Source of the DNA: Actinernus sp. WN-2022
Taxonomy: Eukaryota; Cnidaria; Anthozoa; Actiniaria; Actinernidae
Assembly (NCBI GenBank): GCA_030867875.1
Contig: JAOWCC010000299.1
Location: 496,001 to 560,000, forward strand
Length of the DNA stretch: 64,000 nt
Direction of reading: 5' to 3'
The translations under genes and the position numbers were made by a program. The notes beneath the pieces were generated by a model. The model was given only the letters and a program-made list of their open reading frames with translations, ran no database searches and had not been told where the DNA came from. This document shows positions 1 through 11,382 of this stretch, piece after piece; position 1 is the first letter of the stretch; the number at the start of each line of letters is the position of its first letter.

Positions 1-1
1 A

Positions 2-82
2 AAGTGTATGAAATATTTCAAAACATTTAAATCAGCGGGAAGCAATCTTACTGCACATCTTCGGACTCATACAGGGAAATAA
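2..82 (+). CDS. 3' end of an upstream C2H2 zinc-finger gene (partial)
   Basis: The frame open at the window edge ends at TAA (80-82) and reads as one C2H2 finger: K-C-M-K-Y where C-x2-C is expected, then the conserved Phe, Leu and both zinc histidines (HLRTH), then TGK and stop. The second zinc cysteine is replaced by tyrosine, so this last finger is probably structurally weak. The same DNA follows the stop of the complete zinc-finger exon at 16714-16795, where it is out of frame. This implies a paralogous zinc-finger gene whose body lies left of the window. The remaining fingers and any upstream domain cannot be seen. Confidence 0.6.
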   Translation, partial: KCMKYFKTFKSAGSNLTAHLRTHTGK

Positions 83-227
83 TGTATACACTCAGCTGGA
101 GTGACAACATATTTCATATTCGAGGTGGTCTGGGACGTTGTTAATGTTCGAATCGTCACGGCACTAAGAGAAAAGCCATCAAGTGTTCACTCTATGACAA
201 AGCCGGATTTCAAAAGCGAAGTCGGCT

Positions 228-395
228 AAAGCCTGGTTCTAGCGACCTAAGCATAAGCATATGCAACATACGCAGACGCAGTGAATGCATTGATCATTAG
301 CGGCACTTGTTCTTCTCACAGATGTGATTACTTCGTCTGCGTACTAGTTGTATGTATGTTGCTTGTGCTTGTGTCGCTAGTGGAAACCAGGCTTT
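228..395. mobile_element. MITE with AAAGCCTGGTT inverted ends (copy 1)
   Basis: Starts AAAGCCTGGTTCTAGCGAC and ends GTCGCTAGTGGAAACCAGGC plus TTT, an imperfect terminal inverted repeat (TIR). The interior shares GCAACATACGCAGAC and AATGCATTGATCATTAGCGG with the longer element at 53104-53571. In copy B of the duplication only the left ~25 bp survive (16918-16945). It has no coding capacity. Confidence 0.65.
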
Positions 396-2705
396 AGTCT
401 CTAGCTTCACACTCCCCACTGCAAAAAGGTTGTACAAGTGTTCCTAGTGTGAGCTGGATTGAATTTCACTAACTGATCTGAGTCCCGTGGGGGTTGGGAC
501 ACTTGCATAATAGGCCATTCAGTGAGGCCACTGTGTCTTGAACTGGACCTTGTTTTACATGATAAAAGTAGCTCGAAAATCCGGATTTTCAGGTTATTTG
601 ATATGCACTGATATTGTTTCGCGGATATTAAAGTGCCACTACGACGAAAATTTACCATTTCGATGTGCCACGTTTTCAGTGTCAATAGGTCAATCAGTAT
701 TAGAAATATCCGAAATAGTAAAAAAATATTCCCATATGGGCATGTTAAACCACAAAATTGTCGGAGAGTTTACCGGTAAAATCCTGTCCGCCATTACTGG
801 CAATCGTTCTCAGTATTCAGTGGAAGTGATGTCATACACTTAACACGACAACTTCGTCGCGCGAAATAGTGGGCATAAAAAAGTAGCCAACCTCGCAAAG
901 ATAAATATAACTTTCTTCTTATGTACGTGAAGACTTTTTTAGTAGAAATATGCCTCCAGGCGTTGTGAAAGGGAACGGCCTCCAGTAATGGCAGACGTTT
1001 AGATTCAATATTCAGAGCTCAAAAAATAAGATTTCCTGTCGTTGTATCGAAAAATAATTTGAACTGGTAATAATATATCAACTCTGCTTTATGAATATGA
1101 AAAAACATTGATATGTGAAAATTTGATCGAAGTGGCAGATAATGCCAAAGGAGAAATAGGACAGTGGGAGGTAGGGATGGGAAATATTTGGCTCGAGATC
1201 ATGACGTTCGGACCGAGCGCAACGAAACAAATATTTCCCGTCCTAGTTCGGACAATAAATTGTTGTATTGTGTGGCAAAAATCGAGCAGGGCCTGCTTTT
1301 TTTGCCTGCTTTTTTAGCCTGCTTTTTTAGCCTGCTTTTTTAACCTGCTCACGTCAAACACCCTATAGCCCCCATCACGTTACTTTTCTAAATGTTTTTG
1401 AAATCAAAGCGTGCGCGGGGTCCACGGCTGTTTCCAGGCTCTTGATCGGGAAACTTAGTTCACGCATGTCAACTTAAACATTAGCGTTGATAACGGCTGA
1501 TGATGATGGCTCAGATCATAGGGAAGTAACCCACCAAGAAACCACCGCTCAGTACGAAAAGAGAATGCGCACTTCTGATAGATCTCGTTACTATATGCGC
1601 GATCGTAGTAAATGTTTCTTACAGTAATTATAGATCTTGCAAAAGGTCACTAGCGTCAACGAAAAGATAAGGGACTCTTATCTAATTAAGGTGGTAAGAC
1701 TTACATTTCATTACCCCGAGAAAAAAAACACAATTTTTCGGGATTTCGAATTTTTTTCTCAACCAGAGAAATATTTCAAGAGCATTTTCATCGTATACCT
1801 GTCGTGTATTATGGTATTATTTCAAACCGCGAAAACGGCGAGTCTTGACCATCAAGTGAGTCAGTTGTAATTCTTACAGTGGACCATAGTACAGAAAACA
1901 ACATAATGAGTGCTCTACCTTTGTCATTTCCACGTGCAGCTGTTGTATTGCGTATTAGTGCTATTGTTTAATCCTTATTTTTATGTCATTGCTCTGATCC
2001 TGGCGCTTAAGTTGTGGTCTGGGTAAGAGGTCGGCATTTCTAATGCATGGATGTAAAAAGGTGCTAATTCTGGTATTGTTCCAATCGTCCACCTCCATTG
2101 GCTTAAACAAAAATCTATAAAACCTTGAAGAGGAATATCATTTTCTCTTTTTTTACAGATTTGTATTGCATCTAGCTAAATCTCTCATAACTTTAAATAT
2201 GACGAAAATTCAACGTGGGAACATTTTAAATTGAAAGCTTTCTTGGTTATAGTTTTGGACTCTTCTGATTGGACGAAATGTTTTCAAACAAAAGGAAAGT
2301 AGTTTTAAAACACAGTTTCAGTGGATTTGATTTCAAAAGTTTATCATTTAAGGGTTGATGAGTTGTCAGTATGAAAAACAAAATTCTAATGTGGGGAAAG
2401 CAAATTGCGTCTCAACCATAGAATTGTGCCTAGTTTTTACACAGATTGTTTCTTAAACTTGCTAATATCGTGAGTACTAAGCTTACCAAAAGAGACTCAA
2501 AAACAATTCGGATTAAAACACTCACCTTGTCGTTTGATTCCCAAGATTAAGAGAACATCTCAACACATAATGATTTTACTCCAATAAAATCGAGGTTTTA
2601 ACCAAAGGCAGTTGTAAATACCCTATATTGCAAGAATCTATATACATTTGGGTTGCTGCATTGCAAAACTTTTTGTTGAAAATGTCGGTTATGCATCGGA
2701 TTTTC
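396..2705. other. Copy-A-specific stretch without recognised gene
   Basis: Absent from copy B. I see only short unsupported reading frames, AT-rich sequence and one 15-16-bp tandem repeat (1291-1349). No splice-flanked coding segment, RNA gene or TE domain was recognised. Confidence 0.5.
1291..1349. repeat. Short tandem repeat, 15-16 bp unit, 4 copies
   Basis: Four consecutive units of GCCTGCTTTTTT(T/A)-type sequence, the last being AACCTGC. It makes a T-rich tract on the plus strand. Confidence 0.8.
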
Positions 2706-3079
2706 TTTGAATAATAATTTCAGAAAGCTCCACGAGAGTTGAATCTCAGAAGCCGTAATTTTGTGATTGCCACAAAATCAATCACATCAACTATCGAATA
2801 GCTAGCTAAGACCTCGGTGCAGTCTCGTCGTTATGGAAGCTAAACATGTGTCTTGGAGAGCTAACCGCACGTGCGTGAACGAAATTTCCGGCGTGAAACA
2901 GCCGTCAGTGGTCGTCTTATGATACCAGTGCTTATTTTTCACAGTGGTGAGGTTTTCTCGTTGCACGCAAGAGCAATCTCATTTCATCAATTATTAGGAA
3001 GCGTTATTTGCCTGGCTTATTGTTGCATTAAATTACCGTTCATAGGGCTTATCGTTGTTATTTCTCGATTCTTTCAACC

Positions 3080-3155
3080 AATGAAGCTTATAGTGTAGTG
3101 GATAGGACAGACGACGGGTAATCAAGACGTTCCACCGGATACATTCCGGGTTTTT
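3080..3155 (+). repeat. Possible tRNA-like (SINE head) segment; also in copy B at about 17392
   Basis: TAGTGTAGTGG matches a Pol III A box at 10 of 11 positions, and GGATACATTCC about 45 bases on is a weak B-box match. A T-run follows. The same segment in copy B has further B-box decay. It could be an old SINE head or chance. No tRNA cloverleaf was built. Confidence 0.25.
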
Positions 3156-4633
3156 TTCATATTCTCATAAAATATTTGCTTCGAACGTAGTACTAGGAAA
3201 GTGTGAGGGGAATATGCTGCCTTTGTTGGAACTGGGCAGGAGTTTCGAGATATAGTCCCCTGTAATGAAAAAAGAAAACCGAGCCATGTGAAAAACAAGG
3301 GATCAATCACGGTTTTTGGGAAACCCCCAATCCTCCCCCACACTTCACCCTAACCTTAAATGGTTAATCATTAATAGAACGATGCATTTCCAAGGGAGGG
3401 GTGGGTGGGTAGTTTCCCAGAACCCGGGATTGAGCCAAAACAAGTAAAGGTTATCAGCCTTCCGCTCGGTGATACGGGAGTTATTCACTTTGAGCGGGAC
3501 CCTCTGTGAATGATACCCCCTCACTTCAGGCCTATAACCTTACATATTTCCAGGCTGCAAATAGTTTCACTCACACGGGGATGATCACCTGGTCAGGTCA
3601 CGTGATGCGATTCCACCAATCACGCAGAGGAGAATATATTTGTTGGTTTATACAAAATGGTGACCATGATCTATTGAATGGCAATTCATAATTAGAGGCG
3701 ATATATGGCACCTGCACAAGGGAAATGTGCCTACCGTAAAACAAAAACCAAACAGGAGAACTATTTTACTATTTTACTGCGAATTATAAGAACATGAAAG
3801 ATATTGTCTACCAAACTCATTTGTTGCCTGTAGTTATGACATCTCTAAAGGAAACTGATTAATCTATACAAAAGGTTTGCTACTCAAATAAACAATTACA
3901 TAAGTGTGTTCCTCAAAAAAGCGACACTGCGATAAGAGCTTAGATTTGGCACGAAGGATGACTAGTTTGGTAAAATCATGTTGGGTCTATAATACTGACA
4001 TGCTTGTTCAAGTTAATGTTTAATAAAAAAAACTCAGTTGTCATTATTGTTGTTTTATAACGCGGGAAGTAATATATGTGTTTCACCGGGGGATCCAAAC
4101 ACCGAGAACAGATGAAAGCACGAGGCCGCTTCGGCCTTTACCTTTCTCTTTTCATTTTCTTCTTCAAACTCTGCCGTAACGTCGACTCGCTTCGTATACC
4201 TCTATGACAAGGAGCCATTTGGTATCTATTTTGTATTTTACGTAATCCATGCTGTTTATGCTTACTCAAGGGGGGGGGGGGGGGGGGGGGGAGGGAGATC
4301 GTAATTGTTTGTGCTTAAACTGAGGGAGGGTCATAGTATTTTAATTTTAATTTTGAGAAAAAGGGGAGGGTCACAACATTTAGACACGGAACGCTGCAAG
4401 CCTAATAGCCGTTCCCCGTTACTAAATAATGACAGGTCCCTACGTTAATTTAGTCTCGACGATCTTCCCTAGATATTTACTGTACAACTACTGTAATCAG
4501 GGCCACGTATACAACTAGAACCAATCATGCACATTGCAGAACGAAAACAAAGCATTCAAACTTACGGTTATTTCATCCAATCAGTGTTGAGTTACAAGCG
4601 AAGTCCATAAGTGGTTTACAGTACTGTTCAGTC
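3156..4633. other. Shared duplication DNA, non-coding
   Basis: Matches 17460-18829 of copy B with indels, for example about 36 bp missing in B near 3350-3385. It holds a 22-base G run at 4270-4291, which is 5-6 bases in copy B, and no coding segment I can support. Confidence 0.6.
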
Positions 4634-4748
4634 CAGCTCTTCATCCTCATCGCTATCTAGATCTTTATCAATAGATCTTCCTAAGTTGCGACGTGTAGTT
4701 TGCACTGGGCTTCCGTATATCATACAAAGGGGGAGGGACTAGCCAACA

Positions 4749-4943
4749 TGTCGAGGACGACTTAAAAAAGACAGAGTTAATGCGCGCAGTCAGACACATA
4801 TTGGCCATCGTCTGACAGCACGTAAGAAAGTAAACTGAACGGACTTGAACGGAACTCTGTACTTATCCTATTTTGTTAGAAAACTTGAGTAAGAAAATAA
4901 ACAGGATTTAACGAGAGAATACTTTTCACGTCCCACCGTCACA
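4749..4943 (-). mobile_element. Candidate LTR of the minus-strand gypsy element
   Basis: Bounded by TGTCGAGG on the left and CCGTCACA on the right, so on the minus strand it begins TGTGACGG, the usual TG...CA form of gypsy LTRs. Immediately outside on the minus strand is a purine-rich stretch (AAAGTAGGAGGGG), a plausible polypurine tract, and beyond that the end of the gypsy pol frame. About 195 bp long. Copy B lost this part. No second LTR was found, so the call rests on the ends and position only. Confidence 0.4.
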
Positions 4944-4989
4944 GTTAATTACCCCTCCTACTTTGTATAATTGACGGTAGTCTAATGCA

Positions 4990-5531
4990 AACTATGCGTC
5001 GCCACTTTGATCTCGCGCCATCGCATAAAAATGAAGACGGTGGTAAGAGATGTTTGCGATTTAGGCGGTAGACGGCTCAACATATAGCTCAGGGGTGTCT
5101 CTGCTGGTTCGATAACCTTTGGAGGTTTCTAATCCCTTTCCTGCTTCATTCGGATCGTCTCACCCGTCTTCAGGGGAAACAACGTGATAGCTCATTTGTC
5201 GTAGGACGCCCTTTGGATACCTTTTGCGTCTCCTGGTGGCTAGGACTCTCCGGAAGCAGGTAGTTCGTAGTGCAGGGAGGAAGTGCGCGCAGATGTCTAC
5301 CCATGGATAACTGTGCAGGAGACTTGTAATTATCCACTCGTGTTGCGGTACTCAAGAATGGCAACATTGGGATCGTTGCCATCACGCTTGGCTTTTTGGA
5401 GCGTTCTTCTGGCTGTCTGTACGTTTTTGACGAGGGCGTTGGACTGCGAGTACTCAGTGGGATTCGCTGTTACGAGCTTGAAATTCCCATCCGCATCAAA
5501 CCTTGCAAATTCACCGGAACTGTATTGTGGC
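4990..5531 (-). pseudogene. Ty3/gypsy integrase C-terminal remnant (copy A)
   Basis: Read on the minus strand, 5385-5170 encodes the end of a gypsy integrase core: the phrase around MGRHLRALPPCTTNYLLPES is the typical block after the catalytic Glu (S/P-A-Q-L-L-M-G-R-R-L-R). Past a frameshift comes V-Y-R-x-N-R-K-H-L, the usual pol terminus. The matching stretch in copy B (18830-19276) continues into more integrase. Here it stops abruptly at about 5531, where the B-copy right flank (TTTTTGTGCTGGAAATC) begins, which indicates an internal deletion. Several frameshifts; not functional. Confidence 0.75.
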
Positions 5532-5639
5532 CCACGTTTTTGTGCTGGAAATCTTAAGAAAATGTCGTTAATTGGTAGAATCAGGGAATGTTCAGGGAAA
5601 TTATTGATATATCGCGCGGGACAAACCGAAAATCAATCG

Positions 5640-6417
5640 TCACATGCCACAGCTCAAACAGGCTTCAGTCGCAAGATAGACCAAAAGCTACACAATAGAT
5701 TCATCTAACACATCACACCTTGACATTTTTGCCTATCCAGTAATATAACTAATATTAAATATTTTTCCTTCCAAAGAGCTGCTGAAGGCTTTCTTTCCTA
5801 AACTGAGCGGCAGCATTCACTAACAAGCTGGGAAGTGATTTGATAATCTCGAGGGAAAAGCCACGCTTGGCACAAATGACTCTAAAATCTATCACTTTGC
5901 TATATTTTCAAAAGTTTCCAACATAGAAGATTGAATTTTTGTGGGATGATGAAGACCGACGACCTAAACAAAATCCGATGATTTGATCTACCGTAGACAT
6001 CTTGACGACGTCACAGTTACGTCATGTATCCATTTATAATAGGTTTCTCGATGTTTTCAATTACCTTGAACATCAGTAAATTTTATATTTTCGATTTCCC
6101 ATCATGTCGACAACAAAGAAACCGAAAACCCGAATTCGATTGGTTAAGAGGGAGAAAAGTTATTAAATTTTGAATTTTGGCAATTTTCCCGCCAAAATTT
6201 GGCGGGAAATATTCAATACAGAACCATTTACAAAATAACTTCTTCATTCATCTTTTAGAGTTTAAAATATTTGTTTACGACAATCTAGCAATAAAAAGAG
6301 TAAATCGGTACCCACAACCGTATGTTTTTAGAATTTTCGATTTTTGAGAGGAAATACTTTAAAATTCCCAGTGAAAAAGAGGAAACGTCATTATGACGTC
6401 ATATATTTTTGAAAACG
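5640..6417. other. Copy-A-specific AT-rich stretch
   Basis: Not in copy B. Repeated TGACGTCA-like words and AATTTTCG-type runs occur here and again beyond the LINE (7830-8040), so the LINE may have landed in an older non-autonomous element. No gene seen. Confidence 0.35.
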
Positions 6418-6817
6418 TCTTTATTTATTTAATAGCTTAACTCAGGCTGAGAAACAGACTCTAGGTCCAAACGAGCTCAGCCTGAGACAAATACGAATAC
6501 ACTGACAATACGTTACAGATAGAACTATGAATAATGTATTAAGCATGAAATGTAAAATATATGATGCAAAAAATATATATAATAATAGTGTACATTTGTA
6601 CATTTGGTCGGCCGGCCAAGTACAAGTAAATAAGCGCAGAAAAAAGTTAGCGGCAACAAATAGTAGATGTGTTAGTAGATCGGCATTTAGAACAGATAGT
6701 TTTATAGGTTCTAATGCGATCAGGGTCAAAAGTGGAAAGCAAAAGCGCAAGATAGTGAGCTCGTAGCAATGTTTTGAAAGACGAAATTGAACTACAGGAC
6801 TTAATATTTAAAGGCAG

Positions 6818-7699
6818 CTAGTTCCATAGAATAACTATGCGATTAAAGAAAGAATCCCTATAAGTAGATGTTTTGCATGGGTTAAGCTTGTAGTCTGAAC
6901 CAGTAGTGCTTCTTGTAGATCTTGATGAAAGCGAGCATGGAGTTACATAACTAGATAGATCGGTATTGTTAAGCTTAAGGCGACACTTAAACAAATATAT
7001 GAGGTCTAGATATTCTAGCCAGTATGAAAGTGGCAGTAGATTAAGTTTAAGTAGCCTATCTTTATAGGGTAAGTCTACTTTTAACATGAATTTGGTTGCG
7101 CGGCGCTGAATAAGTTCGAGAAGTTGGATATCTCTAGAGCTTGACTGCGGGGCCCAAACCTGACTACCGTAGCACAGAATGGAACGCACTAGCGTAAGAT
7201 AAAGGGTACGACGCAGCGTTACCGCTAAAGAGTTAGGGGTATTGCGTCTCAGGAAACCCAAAACCTTATTTGACTTAGCTACCACCGACACTACTTGGTT
7301 GTGCCAGCGCAGATCATTTGAAATGATAATACCTAAATCTTTTTGAGATCTACTCTCTTTTAAGGCGTCGTGGTCGATGTTATAGAGACGCACCAGTGGA
7401 TTGCGTCTTCTAGAGATTTTAAGAACCTCGCATTTACTGGAATTGAAAGCTAAGTCCCATTTGACACTCCAGCTCACCAAACCGTTTAGGTCATACTGGA
7501 GAGCCAAATGGTCTTGCTGAGATTTCTGAGAGCGGTAACATTTGGTATCGTCAGCGAACATGACTGACCTAGTACTAGCCGAGGTTACACTGGGAAGATC
7601 GTTTACATATAAAAGGAAAAGTATCGGACCCAGGATGCTGCCCTGTGGGACCCCAGAAACCACAGGCGTCCAGCTGGAACTGGACCCTTCGATGACAAC
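6818..7699 (-). pseudogene. LINE reverse transcriptase fragment
   Basis: The minus-strand frame encodes V-P-Q-G-S-I-L-G-P (RT motif), L-Y-V-N-D-L, then the catalytic F-A-D-D box, followed by the thumb and C-terminal segments (S-I-L-C-Y-G-S-Q-V-W, I-Q-R-R-A-T-K-F, D-L-I-Y-L-F-K). The frame stops after F-N-R-I-V-I-L-W-N, but homologous sequence (LPLNIKSC...SFKTLL) continues past the stop, so the stop is a nonsense change inside the usual C-terminus. No endonuclease domain. It is a dead 5'-truncated copy. Confidence 0.85.
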
Positions 7700-7768
7700 A
7701 CGTTGCACACGTTGCACACGTTGCACACGTTGCACACGTTGCACACGTTGCACACGTTGCACACGTTG
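7697..7768 (-). repeat. 9-bp tandem array (8 units) grown from the LINE coding sequence
   Basis: Eight units of CACACGTTG on the plus strand. Read in the LINE frame on the minus strand each unit is CAACGTGTG (Gln-Arg-Val). The first unit, CAACGTGTT, is the LINE's own Q-R-V just upstream of the V-P-Q-G-S motif. The array therefore seems to be an expansion of LINE codons at its truncation point. Confidence 0.85.
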
Positions 7769-7789
7769 TACACTGAATAGCCGCAATAT

Positions 7790-8511
7790 GGTCTTTTTTA
7801 TGTTTATTCAATTTAGAAAGCATGACTGATGTCAGACACATGACGTCAGAAAATGTGACGTCACAGGAAATTTCAGTTCTTAATAACTCAGCAAATATTT
7901 ATCATAGAGACTTTAAAATTGCGGCAATCAAAAACACATATTTATGTTGTTGTGATAACATGCTTTATTTCAAACGTATACGTAACGTAGAATTTGACCT
8001 TAAAAGGAGTCGTTCGTTATGACGTCACACCAAACGTGTTTGATCCTAAAGACGTTATTTCATTTTAATATTAACATACGAAAATTTCGTTAAATTTGAC
8101 AGCGAATTAAACAAGATGTGCTGATTTATATATTTTTGGCTCGCTTTTAGTGATCGATTTTGAGGTAACTTATGCCAGGCGTGGCGGGGTTGACGAATTG
8201 TATTTAGCTCATTATGACCCGGTCAATAACTGTTCAGTTATTGAGCCTTGAATTCATAATGAACAATTCAATTCTATTGATCAATCCCACTTTCCCTGCT
8301 GAATATCAAATCCCTCCCTATATAGGCTTTGGGTTCCTCTATTCTACAAGCGGTCTATATATTATATGGGAGATAAAGCCCTATGAATAACAAAGAAAAC
8401 CGTATCAAATGTGAACTAATACTTACTATCTTGCTTTAAACGACTTTTGGCATTATGCAAATTAGAGCAGCCATATTGGAATAGGGACTATCATTTGGAC
8501 AGATACAGCCA
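7790..8511. other. Copy-A-specific stretch, no gene seen
   Basis: AT-rich with several TGACGTCA words (7835-7865, 8020). No coding or RNA feature was recognised. It ends at a 28-base C run (8512-8539). Confidence 0.4.
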
Positions 8512-8542
<31 letters not shown>

Positions 8543-8565
8543 CCCTTAAGCTCGAAAATCAACCG

Positions 8566-8814
8566 AAATAGATACATTATCCCAGACCAATAGCACAAAT
8601 TAGATACACTATCCCAGACCAAAAAGACAAATTAGATACACTATCCCATACCAATAGGACAAATTAGATACACTATCCCAGACCAAAAAGACAAATTAGA
8701 TACCCTATCCCAGACCAAAAAGACAAATTAGATACACTATCCCAGACCAATAGGACCAATTAGATACACTATTTCAGACCAATAGGACAAATTTGATACA
8801 CTATCCCAGACCGC
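8566..8814. repeat. 32-bp satellite, about 7 units (copy A)
   Basis: Unit CACTATCCCAGACCAATAGG plus ACAAATTAGATA. About seven units with small changes (AAAAAG for AATAGG). Followed by CCGCGGACCTCGAAAACC, exactly as after the longer array in copy B (24830-25366), so the two arrays are orthologous but differ in length. Confidence 0.9.
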
Positions 8815-9039
8815 GGACCTCGAAAACCATACCCTATAGCGCGGCACATACCCGTATACCTTATATAGGGGAGTACCCATCCCTCCCCCTGGGAAGGCGG
8901 GGATACACTGTATCCCCGCCGATACAGCTTTATATATAGTGGTATAGTTTGTTACATGAGGTCTAAGAAACTGAGGAGGAAGTTTATTCTGTATGCAAAT
9001 GTTCAGTGCGCGCAAGGACTGACGGGTATTAAAAGATGC

Positions 9040-9600
9040 TCAGAAAATACCGGGTTTCCTGTGGCAATCGACAATCACACCGCGGCAAAACGTCATGCAC
9101 ATGCGCCGGTCGCACGCGCGTCTTCCCGCCGAAACCAACGCCGAAATTAAAATAAATATTTTAATTTTAGCCCTCGGAAATTTGTATTTCAACTCCAGAG
9201 CCTTCGTTCTTTCAGGCCAGTGGAGCATAACGTTTTGCCGCGCTGCGTTTTGATGAGCCGGTCGCGCGCGCGAAAACAGGAAATCACCCCTGTTTCTAAT
9301 TTCAGTACGTACGCGTATTTACGTTAAATGTTTCGCGAAAAACAAGATAACTATATAAAAGCTAAGCCTAAGACTTTCACAGGTTGAAGGTTTCTTAATT
9401 TCTAATTGACTGTGAGTTACAAAATTGTTTACTCGATAACTTGTATTTGAACTCCAGAGCCTTCGTACTTTCGGCCAGCGGAGCATACCGTTTTGCCGCG
9501 GTGCAGCGACGGTATACTTTTATCAATCGCCGGGCTTCCTGTGGTACACTTCTACCACTGGGCGAGAGTTCGCTACAAGTACAACTATATTTGTTTGGTA
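9040..9600. repeat. Internally repeated segment (AACTCCAGAGCCTTCG blocks)
   Basis: Two direct copies of a ~65-bp block, at about 9175-9240 and 9438-9505, beginning TTTGTATTT(C/G)AACTCC and ending GGAGCATA(A/C)CGTTTTGCCG. Each block is associated with a GGG(T/C)TTCCTGTGG word (9052-9064 and 9532-9544). The same pair occurs in copy B (25500-26235). Its nature is unknown; probably a non-autonomous element. Confidence 0.5.
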
Positions 9601-9967
9601 AGTGCTTTTCTATCATATTTGACATGTTAGAAGATGTTACTGAGTGGAATTTAATGGCAACTCCGAAGTTGATCGGTCGTTGTAACTTATATGCCTGGCG
9701 TTGGACTGAGAAACGTCATCGATCGTACTTTATAATCGAACTCAGTTCGTGGATAAAATTTGAGCGCGCGAGTTCGATCCGTTCGAAAAATTTGGTAATT
9801 AAACATTTACGACTCGACAAGAACGGCCTTTCGACCCTGTTAGGTCGAGCTCATCGTTTTGGAGAAAATAGCTTGATCAAAAACCCGGGTCAAAAACGAC
9901 AGACTCTGCGAGTGTCTCGTTGTACACCCAAACTGTCAAATACCTTGTAATGATAATCTCCCCTGTA

Positions 9968-10399
9968 CAGCACTATTTGCACTCATGGTTTGTTATGGAT
10001 ACCTAACTATAATGCTGTGTTTGTTTCCCGTAAATTGTACCGATTTTTCTGTCCTGTGTGTCGCCATCTTGGATATTATGACGTCACAGCGTTGCCACTA
10101 TTGTCAGACAACAATAGTTATTTTATTGTGTAACAATAGGGACAACCGTGTGACGTCATAATATCCAAGATGGTAGCACCCGAGAAATTCAGAAGAATTT
10201 TACGGATAGGAATATCGGCCTTAATAACTGACATCAGTTATGCCATTAACATATAGAACATTGCCGAGTTGATTGATGTACAGTATTTCGTAAATCTCGT
10301 ACTTTATTTGGCAGTAGTATACAATTTACATACAGCAAACAAACACAGCATCAGATTTAATAGTCATCAATAACAAACATTGTTTTTCAGTGGATAGTC
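9968..10399. mobile_element. TTAA-type foldback element, degraded (copy A)
   Basis: Shares the palindromic core of the cleaner element at 61052-61477: CGCCATCTTGGATATTATGA, TGACGTCACA, and paired CAATAG arms around TATTTTATTGTG. It also shares the outer parts (TTTGTTATGGAT near the left, AACAAACATTGTTTTTCAG at the right). The terminal TTAA and AGGG words have decayed. The matching copy in B is 26640-27090. Confidence 0.65.
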
Positions 10400-10980
10400 G
10401 TGAGTGAGCTCCAGAAGACGACATTCAAATTATGTCAAAATCTTGCTGCATTAACTAATTACACCAGAAAATCCCAAAATTTAGATATACCTACTCAATT
10501 TAAAAACCAGTAGACAGTTATGAGCTGAGAGGTTAATTAGAACTGAAGTTATCACGACTATTGAACAAACTAAGTAAAACTATGAACATTCCACAGAAAC
10601 ACATCAACTATAAGATATAGGTGCCAAGGCAAACACACACCCCTAAAAGGAGGTTGGCTTATCTTATTTGCCTGACCAGCAGTCAAAAAGGGAGAATGTT
10701 AGTCATTACCCTTTACAGCACGATGCGTAAATTAATGTATTTGCATACTTTTGTCACAATCATCCAATCATGTATGAGCATGAGAATGGTCTGTCAATTA
10801 TACAAACAAAATCACAAATGGAAGCTGTACAGTGTACATATACAGATCAGGAAACTTGGAAGAAAAATAAGTCTTTTCAGAAAGGCTGTTCTCATTGGAT
10901 GATCTGTTCACTTCACCACATGTCTGTTGTAATTTAAACCCTGTTTAACTACCTCATATTACTGTATCTCATGTCCCATA
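10400..10980. other. Probable intronic DNA upstream of the WW exon
   Basis: Well conserved between the two duplication copies (27090-27715 in B). AT-rich, no coding segment seen. Confidence 0.4.
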
Positions 10981-10988
10981 CATTACAG

Positions 10989-11111
10989 ATTATGGAGATG
11001 GCAACTGAGGATTGTAAGTGGTATGAATACAAGTGCAAGTTTGGTGAGACTTTGTTCTTCTACAACACTGTTACTGGAGAACACAGGTGGCCAAACTCTG
11101 TTGATGTACAT
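10989..11111 (+). CDS. Internal exon encoding a WW domain (copy A)
   Basis: A 123-base segment sits between a good acceptor (CCCATACATTACAG, ending 10988) and a good donor (GTAAGTAG from 11112). It is open throughout, phase 0 at both ends, and gives 41 residues. These contain the marks of a WW domain: first Trp in K-W-Y-E-Y, the aromatic block F-F-Y-N, T-G-E, and the second Trp followed by Pro (H-R-W-P), 23 residues after the first. WW domains bind proline-rich peptides. The exon is repeated 16.7 kb away at 27725-27850. The flanking exons were not identified, so the parent gene is unknown. Confidence 0.6.
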
Positions 11112-11280
11112 GTAAGTAGTATTGATGATTTACATTATAAATTATGGAGCATCCTAAGAAAGTGTATGAGTTTGATTGGCTCCTTATAGCCAGGCTAACT
11201 GTTCTGTTGATGTTAGTAGTATTTTTGTTAGAGTATTGATGATTTACATTATAAATTATTGGAGCATCGTAAGAAAGTGA
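11097..11280 (+). repeat. ~107-bp local duplication after the WW exon
   Basis: The end of the WW exon and start of its intron (11100-11164: TTGATGTACATGTAAGTAGT, then ATTGATGATTTACATTATAA) is repeated at 11207-11278 with changes. The second copy has lost the donor (GATGTTAGTAG). The same duplication is in copy B, so it predates the segmental duplication. Confidence 0.7.
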
Positions 11281-11382
11281 TTGGCTATCTGGGTTGAGTT
11301 CATCATGCATAATTTAATCATTTTATAGATCTGCATGCTTGAGGATAAAATATACAGCTGCTAAACCCAGCTATATATAGTC

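Larger units (their letters stand above)
6418..7771 (-). mobile_element. 5'-truncated CR1/L2-like LINE
   Basis: Minus-strand non-LTR retrotransposon. It carries the second half of the reverse transcriptase and the C-terminal domain, then a ~350-bp 3' region, ending near 6418 in an ATTAAATAAATAAAG-type A-rich tail typical of CR1/L2-like LINEs. The 5' end is truncated inside the RT and passes into a 9-bp tandem repeat (7697-7768). It is present only in copy A, so it inserted after the segmental duplication or was lost from copy B. Confidence 0.85.

Noticed and set aside
7542..7841. Plus-strand T-R-C and minus-strand T-C-A repeat frames
   Set aside because: Shadows of the 9-bp array in the LINE.
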